Below are positions 34,111-45,239 of a DNA stretch of 64,000 bases, one piece after another. Positions within the stretch are counted from its first letter, which is position 1; the number at the start of each line of letters is the position of its first letter. The stretch is from Areca catechu (Eukaryota > Streptophyta > Magnoliopsida > Arecales > Arecaceae): NCBI GenBank assembly GCA_021397845.1, contig CM038046.1, forward strand, positions 6,822,001-6,886,000, in the 5' to 3' direction. The position numbers and the translations under genes are program-made. The notes beneath the pieces were generated by a model. That model was not told the origin of the DNA. It ran no database searches and saw only the letters and a program-made list of their open reading frames with translations.

Positions 34111-36156
34111 TGTGAAACCCAACCCATTTTGGGCCGCCATGGACTGAAGCTGGTAGAGTATGCCGGCTTCATTTCAAAATAAAAAAATTATGAAACAAGG
34201 GATAAAATCCCTGCTTATCCGAGCAAGAACCTCGTCAGAATCTTTGACCGAACTATCATGGCTGAGAGGGAGAAGGCCGGTGGCATGGAGGATTGGGTCG
34301 GAGGACTTGATCGGTTGAGTTAATCCCCTGTATGGTGAGAAAACTATTCCGTTTTAAAATCCCCCCTTCATCATCTCAAAGGAAGCACAACCGAGCCCCT
34401 ATCTTATCATCTTCCTCCTTTCCGGTGAGCGGTCAAAAGTTCCGTCGACATCGGTAAGTTTTCTTTCCTTGGATTTCTCTTAGAAAGAAAATAGCAAAAG
34501 AAATTTTAGATTCTTACGATTTTCTTGAGTCGGACAAATGCCGGTGGTTGCACTGCTGACCAACCTCCATCCACTCAAGCCGACGAGCTTCGCTTCATCT
34601 TCCATGATTTCTAGGAACCATGGGATGCCTGTTTGGTTAAGCCAAGAGGGAAGCAGGGGAAGAAGAAGAAGAAAGAAATGAAGAAGGAAAGAAAAAAAGA
34701 AAAAAAAAAGAGAAGAGAGAGAAAATAAGAAGAGAGAGAAAGAAGAAAAAGATGAAAAAAGAGGAGAGAAAGAAAAAAAAGATAGAGGAGAGAGAAAGAG
34801 GAGAGAGAAAGAAGAGAGAAGAGGAGAAAAAGAAAGAGAGAAAGAGGATAGAGGATAGAGGAGGAGGAAAGAAAGAGAGAGAAAAGGGAGGGAGGAGAGA
34901 GAAGAGGAGAGAGAGGAGAAGAAGAGAGGAAAAGGAGAGAAAAAGGAGAGGGAAGAAGAGAAAAATAAAATATCAAAAATAATAATAAAATTTAATCATA
35001 CTTTTTAGTGATTTAGGCCAAGATCCAGAATGGACTAAAAGCTATTTTTTCTATACTAATTATTTTAAATAGAAAAATTAATTATATGATTAATCTTGCC
35101 ATGGTTTTCATCTTTCTTGTTGATAGAACAGCATTAGAGTTGAGACTCGAGCAAGCTATATATTGATAGAGTTCTTTCAAATAAGTTATCTTAACATCTT
35201 ATACTAAATGCTAAATATACTCTATGATATGTTGTGAATGTTATGAAATGTTAAATATGTTTAGCATAAATTGAGCTATCATGAATTGCATAAATTGTGA
35301 TGTTTTTGGTGTTAATACTCTCTAGTCTAACTATGATCATATGAGGGCCTAGTTTTCTTCCGGATCTTCAGTGAAACAATCATTGGTACATGATCGATGG
35401 ATGGTATGTGTAGTCAGGAGCTAGTTTTCTTTTGGATTTTGCCATGGCACATGCTGAGTATGCATGATTCCTCGTATGATATCAAAGCTAGTTTCCTTCC
35501 GGACTTCTGGTGGGACGATCACTAGCATATGACAGGTGGACAGTATGTGTAATCAAGATTTAGTCTTTTTCAGGGTTAGCCGCGAATTGATCGTGGCCAT
35601 AATCAGAGGAACTAGAAGAGTAAAGTAAAAATAATTGGCCATCCATAGCTATATTATTTGCTAATTGAATGTACATATTAACATGATATTGTATTTTACT
35701 TTGTCATGAACTAGTTATTATGTGACATATGGTTTGTGTATGTTTGCTAATTGCTGTTGACATATTTTATATATATATTAGAGGATAATTTACTAAGCCT
35801 ATAAAGCTTATCACCTATTTTTTATATTTTTGTTACAAATTTAAAAAATCAATCAGACTTTAAAACCAGTCAGTGAGGAGCTAGGATTTAGATGTTAATC
35901 CCTTAATTTATGTTTATCTTAAATCTTAGTTGAACTTTGCTTATACCATATCCTGGATTTTTAGTTAAATTTTATCTATTTTTAGTTTTGATAGAAAACT
36001 CTATACATAAATAAAAAAAAAAATTAATAAATTATTTTCATCACTGCCTGATTGTTGATCAGTAAGATAGACCTTATATTTCTGATAGGATTGAAACCTG
36101 AAGAGATGCGGCCATCTATTGTACACCTGGATTGGATATCAAATTAGGGCGTGACA
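34111..36156 (+). mobile_element. Solo LTR, gypsy type (about 2.05 kb)
   Basis: Starts TGTGAAACCC and ends GGGCGTGACA. These termini are imperfect inverted repeats of each other, typical of chromovirus-like gypsy LTRs. Nothing resembling gag or pol lies inside or beside it. The flanking pentamers agggg and agaga do not match well, so the insertion is old or the limits are off by a few bases. It contains a purine-only tract at about 34650-34975. Confidence 0.6.
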
Positions 36157-39100
36157 AGAGATTTTCACCATTTGAACAAATTTATTTTCAGAATCTAGTT
36201 ACAAACCTTAATTTAAGCTCGGGGTGAGGAAAAATAAAAAAAAAAAAAAAGGTCAACCTCCAATAAAAGGGAAAGAAACTTGGTAAATATAATTGGCCCA
36301 GGGGGGAGAGAAGACAACGGACTCTCGGTCTCTTTAACTTGTTGCGTAAAAATAGGCTGTAGAGTCTAGCTTTGCCAAGTGCTGCGTTGGGAGATTCTAC
36401 CTTCAAGTAATTTGGCAACAACTTCCATCTGATCAGCCACATAATTACAAGGTCCCTCCGTCATGGCTCATCCCACTTGTTCTTTTCCGGATGGCTCTGT
36501 CTCATATAATTATTATTCCTCCCCTCCCCTTCTTTCTCTCTTCCTCGAAGCAATTTTTTGCATCATATGCATGTTCGTGGATCCCTCTACCCAAGAAAAC
36601 TAGGTTATATATATATATAAAAGAAGTTCCAATATTTAATTTCCAAGGCTAATTTAGAACTATCAGTTTCTTGTGATTTCGACGTTTCGAAAATAAAAAC
36701 AAAATTTGAAAATGACTATTGGAGGTTGCTTATGGGTTATCGGGTTGATTCCGAGCAAACCTGTTAGATTTAATATGGGGATAGATCAATTATCTTCCTT
36801 CTCTTTAATGTTTAGTTTATCTTCTATTTATTTTGTGATATTATTCTCTTTATGTACACTTTTTTTTTTTTTCCTTAGCAAATGCCGATGCATGCTTGAA
36901 AATTATATTTTAACAGACTATAAAGCATAATATAGAATATAATTTATAGGATGATAAATATATATTTAGAAATTTAACTATTTAAAGTATAAATTTGTCT
37001 ATCGTATATATCAGTACAAATTTCATAATACAAATAATTTATATTAGCACACTTTCAAAAAAAAAAAAAAAAAAAAAAAAATTGTGGTTGTCCTGAGCTC
37101 CGATCTTGTGAAGAAACAGACCGCACACGAGACGGCCTCGCCAGCTGTTCGTTGAAATTGCAATGCTCTGCAATCTGTCCACCAACTCAACTTGGAAGAA
37201 TTCATTTAAGTCAGTCAACGTCCCATTCATTCACGGCTTAAAATGAGATGCTAGCATACTGTCACGACATCGATCAACATCGTTTGATTTAAAGTCGTGC
37301 TTCCGAGCCGGGCATCCTCGAGGATTTAAACGTCTGCTCCTTAGTATAAGACTTCCAGTTGTTGATTTGAAACAGGTTGCCAATGTGGACCATTCTTTTC
37401 CGAGCCTGATAGGTTTTCCTGTGTGCAATTGTGAACAAAAAGAACAGGATGTTTGGGTTTCAACAAGCCCAGCCCAGTCCCATTCTCGGACCACCCAGAT
37501 TCACCAATCCAGACCTTGTGCTTACCGGGGAGCCCAAAAAAAGTTCAACCCACAGCCCAAGCACGTAGAAGGATTGGGAACAATCAAACTCCAGATCCGA
37601 TCCAACCTAAAACCCGACCCTTTTACCTTTTCCTCGTACAATTCAACCAAAAGAGAAGGGGTTTGGTGGCCAAATCAATCCATGGCTAACCCTAGCTCCC
37701 TCTCTCTCTCTCTCTCGGGTGCTCAAAAGAATGACTGATCTTCTTTCATGATGTGAACTGTTAGATCGTGCTTTACATAGCTTTCACAATGCAACGCTTG
37801 CCAATTAATAGATGGAAGGGAAAGATTGGAGGGCTTTGAAAGCTGTGCAAAATGTGATCCAATGGTTGACATTGCAAAGAAGATCAATCATTCTTTTATG
37901 TGAAGGATACAACCCTGAACCCCTCTCCAAAATGAAGGATGTGATAATTTTTCAAAACTAGAGTACATCGAACACAGCATGCAACAATCCGTACATAAGC
38001 TACAGATGAAGACATCTTAGCTTGGTGTCTAAGCAATCAGAGAACTGAGGCCAATTGGTATTGAAACTTGGAAGATCAAAAGTCTCAACAGCCAGAGGCA
38101 TCAATGCGCTAACTGACATACCACAAGGAGCAACATAGAGAACCATCCACTGCTTGGTATGAAAGCTCAAATAGCAGCGACTTGGAGAAATATAAAGGGA
38201 GGAGAGCGAGGTAAAGAAAGAAAGTACAGGCATATTTTTAGTTACAAAAATACTATCTAAAACACCACTTTTTTCTGCCAAAAAAAGGTCTTCTTCGATC
38301 ATATTAAAAGTGATAGAAGGCATATTAAAAACACATTATCATATTCCGATATTAACAATCCCAGACAAGGACAAAAAGAGAGAGGCCTTCAGGCATCATG
38401 CGAGATAAGAGTATGATAACAAGCATTAAACCAAAGCAACTACATGTGGTAAGCATTATAAAACTTTACAACAGATAATGTCATGAAACAAAAAGCACCC
38501 ACTAAAATATGGGAGGAAAAAAAAAACTCTAGTGACTTTACTTTCTTGACACTATAATATGATAAAAAAAATTGGCTGATGTATGAACTAACGAAATTAC
38601 CAGAACCATGAGCACGGTGCATGTTAAGAATGGAAGAATTGTAGCATACAATAGCTCTTATTGTTTCGGTTGGTTCAAGGACAACTTGAAGAAATATCAG
38701 GAAGTCATGTTATGAATATCACAAAGCAGCTGTTTAAACAGACATGTTGAACTCTGAAAAATTTGGATTTCCTGACTTGATGCTACTGAAGACAACATTA
38801 TTTAATTGTTTTATTAAGAAGGAAACGGAAGAAGACACAGCCTCCAGTTGCCCAATGAACTAGCTACTGATTGCTACCCATGACCAGAAAATACGTAGAA
38901 CCAGATAACATACTAAAGGAAAAACCATGCGAACTCGGCCATGCTACAAGGATCATTCATATCTGAAGAAATTTTTGATGATTCATTGTATTTTCAAATC
39001 ATGCAGTTACATATAATAACACTAGAAATAATTACTTTCAGTGAACCCTTGAATGGCACAAAGAAGAAACCAGAAGAAAAGCTTAACATGTATTATCATC

Positions 39101-40780
39101 ATCAAAATTTCTTACTGTTTTGATCAAGTCTTCACAAACTGAACAATCTCTCAAGTGGTTCTTCTCATTGCCCAAATTGCATGTTTTATACATTTTCAAT
39201 ATTTTCTTTGTTTTCCCTACAGACTCTACTGTTGTGCTCCGGGCTTGCTGCCGATGCCCTCTTTTGAGGAAAATCCTACTTGACATACATGCACCTGCAA
39301 ATCCTTGTTAATTAATTATAATGCGCGCATTTAAATGAATAAAACCCTGATTCATCCAGTAAGTTGATTAGGTAATAAAACATGCTTAAGATTTACTACA
39401 GACTACAACATTAATGTATTTCTTTTCAAATAATGGAAGAGAGTCATGAACAAAGTGACTTTTTATGTTTTAGAAAACATTACTGGTGATCACAAACATT
39501 TATATGGATTAATGGCCATGCAGGATGCAATTTAGAGATAAAACTAAAATGATTAGAAAAAATTGAGGCAAATCTGAAAAGACATTAACAGTGAAATAGT
39601 TCCAGTAAAATTGTCATATGAACTTCACTCAAAAAGATTTGTCACAAGAAGACATATTACCAATATCAAAATGAAGATCGCACGGAGCTAGCTTTTTAGG
39701 TGCGTGACATGTAACTTTAGGTATCAGGCAACATCAATGTACTTGACTGAGTTTCCAGAACAAAAGAACACTGCCATGAAGATATTTCAAGGTCCTCCAA
39801 ATTTGTATTTAACCATCCCAATCAACTGGACAAAATTTTTCTTAAAGACAAACTAAACGTAACTTTCCCTCCTCAACACTGCCATTTATCTTTTTAAATG
39901 AATAACCACTTCATCAAGGCATTATTTACTTGTCATTTTGATCAAAAAAAACAAGCACATGAATAACTTGGAGTGGAACTCATCAAATCACATAGATTGT
40001 ATTTGAACTCAAGGTCTGGAAACACGTCATGATTGTCTTGTATATGGTAAAGATGCAGACACCTCATTTCTGGACATTTTTATATGGGATTTACCATCCA
40101 AGAGAATGCAGCCTTCCAGTTCTTCTAGAGCCCATTATAAATATCAGGATCCAAGACTGTATATTGATTAATTACATTTAAAACAAACCAAGATCTTGAG
40201 CTAGTGTTGGTTGCTTTGTTGTCTTACAATTAATGCGCTTTCCATTTGCTTAACCAACAACCATTGATGTATGGCAAAGGTCATGGCTGCTACCTTTTCA
40301 CTACTCTTCTTGATAGATGATCGAATCCCATTCTTCCAGTATAGCAAAGCAGCATCCTCTCAAAACTTAAAGGGCATGTAGCAGCTATTCAGGCACGCTA
40401 CAAGTTCCAAACTTCTCTATAATTTTAACAGAGCAATGCGTAAAACATGCAGGTGATATGATCAAATTGACTGTCAAAAATGTAAATCAGAACCATAGCA
40501 TATATGGTTCAACTGAGTCTAAATAATTATGTTGTCTTTAATTATGATGGTGGACAGAAATTCCCTGGCAAAGTCTTTTGTCTTATCAAGATTCATCACC
40601 GAAGTAAGTAAAATAGTAGAAATGGCATCACTTCAAAACCATGGAAATGGCATCCAAATGAGCCTGCAATCTTAGCAACAACGAGAATGATAAGAATAAC
40701 AAGAACTGCAACAATAATCAAATTTGAGATATATGAAAAATTGAAGAAACACAGGTCTATAGCATGATGCAAGACAACAT
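36157..40780. other. Long anonymous intergenic or intronic region
   Basis: No coding exon I can defend. Landmarks: a 26-base A run at about 37056-37081; a cluster of CCCA/ACCC motifs at about 37450-37620; a TC repeat at about 37695-37715; AT-rich, intron-like sequence from 37740 on. Short open frames at 38000-38323, 39083-39311 and elsewhere have no recognisable domain. An unannotated non-coding transcript is possible but unsupported here. Confidence 0.5.
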
Positions 40781-40798
40781 AGTAGGAGTAGTACCTTT

Positions 40799-40975
40799 TA
40801 TCTGGACCCAAGATGGCCTAATGCAAGTAGTACCAACATCACTGCGTAGCCAAAGATCTGAGACCAGGCACTAAAAACCTTAGGAGGCAGTATATGCATG
40901 TTCGCTTCATAGTTCATAGATATGTAACTCCGATCCAAGCTGCAGCTCTTGCATGCCCTCTTAATCCTGTGTCAT
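40799..40975 (-). other. Possible terminal exon with a membrane helix, unrecognised
   Basis: A minus-strand frame open for about 58 codons ends at TAA (40801-40799). Its end reads HILPPKVFSAWSQIFGY followed by AVMLVLLALGHLGSR, a hydrophobic tail like that of a tail-anchored protein. An overlapping frame upstream (about 41046-40918) reads RESMIKKASEQQYQVMRRRL. I cannot link them by convincing splice sites and do not recognise the family. It may be chance. Confidence 0.2.
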
Positions 40976-41256
40976 CTAGGTGCAGTCTCCTCCTCATCAC
41001 TTGGTACTGCTGCTCGCTTGCTTTCTTGATCATAGACTCACGAGAAGGTTGGAACTCTCAATTTTTCGCTCACATTACAAAAAATAGTAAAGTACTTCAA
41101 GTCTCAAAGTACAAAAAAAATTAATAAATAAAAAATTAGACAATCCACCAAAGATGATGATACAGTTTTAAAAATAGTACTTCCAAAGCATGCATGCATA
41201 GCAGAAACCCTAATTCACCCTGTATTAATTCTCTCGTTCATTTTTGTTCTCGTTCA

Positions 41257-42110
41257 TTATAGATCAAAGAAGAAGGGATCGCCGTCATCCCACAAGGAAG
41301 AAGCTGCTTCAGCATAATCATCATAATTCCACACCGGTGATGACACGAGCGGCATTGATGTCGTCGTCTCCACCGGCGCCACGGCCTGGTTGGAGAGCGA
41401 CAGGCTCGAGCTCACCGATCCGGCGAGGGAACTGATGTCCTCGTGTACACCAGTATCGGCCGCAACATGGCTTGGCACAGGCGCAGGCGCCGGAGCCGGC
41501 GCCGGCACTACAGGTTCCTGCTCGATGGGCACGCAGTGATAGCCACCGCTGGTGCTGGTGAATGCCCCATGGGCGATGATAGTACTCTCCGTTGGGCTGG
41601 AGTACATTACAGGAGGGAAGGCATAGGGAGAGGAGGAGGAAGGGATGAGAGGGAAGGGGAATGCCGAGGGACGGGGGAGAAGAGGACGAAGGGTGGACGT
41701 CGAGGAGGATGAGGACGAGGACGAGGAAGATCCACCGCCGGTCGCGGCGGCGGAGGAGGGCTGGAGATTGAGCTGTGCGCGAGGACCATAGAGAACCAGC
41801 GCCGCACGGTCGTAGGCCCTGGCTGCATCCTCGGCAGTGGAGAACGTCCCGAGCCACTTCCTCGTCCGCTTTCTCGGCTCCCGGATCTCCGCCACCCATT
41901 CCCCCAGCTCCGCTGCCGCACCCCCCGGTATCGGAACTTCCCGTTGTCCGGTCCTCCCTTTCCCTTGCACTTCCTGCTGCTGATGCTGCTACTCGAACTC
42001 CCTCCGCCGGCTTCGGCGGTGGCGGAGCTACCGGTGGTGGTGCTGCTGGGGCTACCGGGAATGGAAAGAGAGTACTGTTCTACGGGTTGAGGAGGCTGCC
42101 CACCATCCAT
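41257..42110 (-). pseudogene. ABI4: ABI4-like AP2/ERF transcription factor with one-base deletion
   Basis: An intronless AP2/ERF gene of the ABI4 type. ABI4 is a nuclear regulator of abscisic-acid and sugar responses and seed development, binding CACCG-type coupling elements. From 42110 the reading is MDGGQPPQPVEQ, a serine-rich stretch, the ABI4-specific lead CKGKGGPDNGKFRYRGVRQRSWG, and then a break. The next frame resumes exactly with WVAEIREPRKRTRKWLGTF and DAARAYDRAALVLYGPRAQLNL, followed by SS repeats, LRPLLPRP, a Pro/Ala stretch, DISSLAGSVSSSLSLS (a conserved ABI4 block) and the acidic end WDDGDPFFFDL. One base (C on the plus strand, G in the gene) is missing between 41898 and 41899, in the codon for the lysine of WGKW. 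With it the protein would be about 284 residues. No other defect is visible, so an assembly error or a recent loss are both possible. Confidence 0.85.
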
Positions 42111-42246
42111 TTCCGGAAATACCCGAAAGAAAAGAAGGGGGTGGTTGGGCGCAGAGGGACGGCAGCCTCGGGTGATGGGAAGGAGGAAAGGTCTTGTGCG
42201 GATGGGATAGGAGGTGAGGGGCGGAAGGGTGGGTGGGATTCTTCAC

Positions 42247-42530
42247 CGTTCTCTATGGAGGAGAAGGGCGGTGGTCATATATCCCGCATTAAACTAATTG
42301 AAAGACGCACAGGAAAAGTACTCCTCTTGGGGGTCAGCCTTTATTGCTTTGCTGATGCGTGCGTGTGAGTGAGAGAGAGAGAGAAAGAGAGAGAGGACGT
42401 TAGAGAGAGAAAGAGAGAGAGACGTTAGAGGGAGAGAGAGAGAGAGACGTTAGAGGGAGAAAGAGAGAGAGAGGGTTAAAGGGGGAGAGAGAGGGGAGAA
42501 GAGAGAGAGAGAGAGAGAGAGGTTAAAGAA
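42247..42530 (-). promoter_or_regulatory. Upstream region of the ABI4-like gene with (CT)n tract
   Basis: On the gene strand a GATATATGACC TATA-like sequence at about 42283-42273 runs directly into CACCG, the ABI4-type coupling element core. Further up (42368-42525) lies a CT microsatellite with several GACGTTAGAG-spaced units on the plus strand. CT/GAGA tracts near plant start sites are bound by BPC proteins. Binding here is inference. Confidence 0.4.
42368..42525. repeat. GA microsatellite with GACGTTAGAG spacers
   Basis: (GA)n runs interrupted at least four times by ACGTTAGAG or GGTTAAAG. The spacing, about 25-33 bp, suggests small tandem duplications of a compound unit. Confidence 0.85.
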
Positions 42531-45239
42531 TAGCAACACCACAGATATTTGGGTACTAGTAGCTTGTAAGGGCTTGCTAGTTTTTGGATTCTTCTAACCT
42601 GCACTCTCAGTAGCTTGGTTGGAAAGTGCAGACATGTACACCCAAATCTACAAATTGTTTGGGTCTTCCCTCGCGGTTCTTCAATGGTGGTATGTGGACT
42701 CAACCTTCTTTCATTACAGCTTAGTAAAGTAATAAAACATGCGTGACAGAAAGGCGGCAAGAGAGAAGAAAGAAGTAATGCAAGAAGCCAAGAGTCCGGA
42801 ACGGTGGTACTCTGGTTTTTTTTTTTTTTTTTTTGGGGGGGGGGGGGGTTGGCGGGAATACATTTAGGCGTTAAGATCTTGGTAGAATGGAGAAGACGAG
42901 TAGAGAGCGCGCGTGCATGAGAGGGTGATTGGGCTGAGAGTGATGTTAGCGAGGTGAGCGAATTAGAACCTCGGGAATAAGCGAGGTTGTCTTCTCTTGA
43001 AAGGGACGGCAGAATTTAGGTGCTTTCCTTGGCCGTAATTAATCACCTTGGGAGTACGCTCGAACGTGCCGTTCCCATTCATCGATCTCCCCTTTGCCTG
43101 GTCGTTGGCGTTTCTCTTCCTCACGCACCAACTCTACGTTAACCGGTGGGGGACACTCTAGTTGTGATGAGGACTGAGGAGATCGACTGGTTCTAAGATC
43201 CATGGAATAGATTCTCCGGGGGCGTTGAATGTACGTAAATAAGTAGGAAAAAAAGTATTCTCTGCCCGCCGTAACATGAGAGGATGCGAGGTGGATTTTG
43301 CCGACCGGGAATGGGCTTCTTGGGTCTTACCCTTGATCTCTGTCGAGAATTGAGAATTCTGGACTCCAGCATCGCCAACAGGAAACCGTCTCTTGGGTCG
43401 CCGGGATTCCGTGCCGTATGCTGTTATGAATGGATAAAGGTTCTGGGAATGGTGCAGCGGAGACGCAAACAAACGTTTTCTAGCACGATATTTTTGGACG
43501 CAGACACAGCAAACATTTCCTAACACGGTAGTTTTGGATGCATGTAAATGTGAAATGAACTATGCACGTCTGTGCTCAAGAGGAAGTACTTGCCAATGAT
43601 CTTGATGCTATTACGGGATTAATGTCTTTTTGGTTGAGATTTATTAGCATTGGCATGCACTTTCACATTTCTCTATCTATAATGCAAAAACTTCTTTTTC
43701 TTATAAACTTTTTTCTTTCAACAATCTTTCCTCCGATATTGGGATTTATGAACCATCTCCCATATATGCATGGAACGTGTTTTACTCCGGTTACTTCTTT
43801 GTTAGTAAAACATATATATACGAGCATTTAATAGATTTCATTTTCTTTTTCTTTTTTTCAACACAGAATTTCAAGGGGATAAACTCACCAAAGAGTGGAA
43901 TATATAGATGCTTTTTGCTTCATTTCTATCACATATATATGCCAAGAAAGGTGTATCTTTGTGCAACGAGAACATGTCAAATAAAATATGATCGGAAAAA
44001 TTAACTTGAAATATAGGCCAACCTAGCTATATGCTCGATGAGATCAATATCAATTTGGTAAAAGTAGAGAGGAAAGCAAGATAAATATAGCCGTATTATT
44101 TTTATATTTCTTGATAAAAAGGATTGATTGTAATTGCTATCAAAACAACCAACATTTTCCAAATAATTAAATCATTATGACTAACTAGATGCATTAAAGG
44201 ACATCCATTAGCATCTCCTAGTTTCATAGAAATGAGCTTAGTCAAGCATGTTTTAATGTCTTGTTCATGAAACCTCTTCATATATAGCTTCAGGTAGAAG
44301 ACCGGCTAGAGCTTGTCGGCCCTTCAAAAGTTTTAATCCATGGCAAAGAACCAGCAGAGCTACCCTTATAAACTAACTCTACACTAAGGCAGCATTTAGC
44401 TTTGAAATAAACTAATTAAGCACAAGGCCTCGAAAATGCCTTCTTAATTATTGCCAGATAGGTTTATTACTTTTTGTTATTACTGATAAATCATTGACAT
44501 TATGAGCTTTATAGTTTCTCCTAAAATTCTCATGTTTCAATAATTTTAAAAATATTTAACATAACTCTTCCTTTTTCTTTAAGATCTGTATAATTTAAAA
44601 GGATCGACCAAGAGATAATCAAGCATACCTCAACTTATATGGCATATAAGCACAACAAAAATATGATCATTTTATAAAAAAAATAAATTTGATCAAATTA
44701 TATAATATTAAAGAGAGATAATCAAGCAATATAAAAGCATGAAAAAAAGAAAGTACATCAGATATACATGGTTCGACTTATTAATTCTCGACTTACGTCC
44801 ATGGGCAAGATCTCCATGACATTCTTTTATTCAATCAATGATACAAAAGGTATAAAATTGAAGAAAAAAAAATACAAGACAAAAAATAAAATAAAAATAA
44901 AGAACCATCTATAACAATAGAGAGTTTCTTGTATTTTCCTTCTATTAATTTTATACTTTTTGTATTGTGAATTAAATAAAAAAATGTCGAGGCGGTTTTG
45001 CTCGTGGATGTAAGCCAAGGATTGATAGGCCGAATCATGTATATCTGGTGTACTTTCTTTTTCTCCTGTATTAATATTGTTTTATTATCTTTCTTTTATA
45101 TTTTATGATTTGTTTAAATTTATTTTCTTTGCAAAATGATCTTGTTTTTGCTATGCATGTATGCCATGTGAGTTCAAGTATGCTCGGTTATCCCTCTGCC
45201 GGTCCTTTCAGGGAGATCCTTTTGTAATTATTTTGAATT
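42531..45239. other. Intergenic, no recognised gene
   Basis: Includes a T20/G14 homopolymer junction at about 42815-42849. The rest is AT-rich with short open frames (43158-43526 minus and others) that match nothing I know. Confidence 0.5.

Noticed and set aside
43158..43526. 122-codon minus-strand frame
   Set aside because: No domain, no homologue I know, and no codon-like pattern; left as intergenic.
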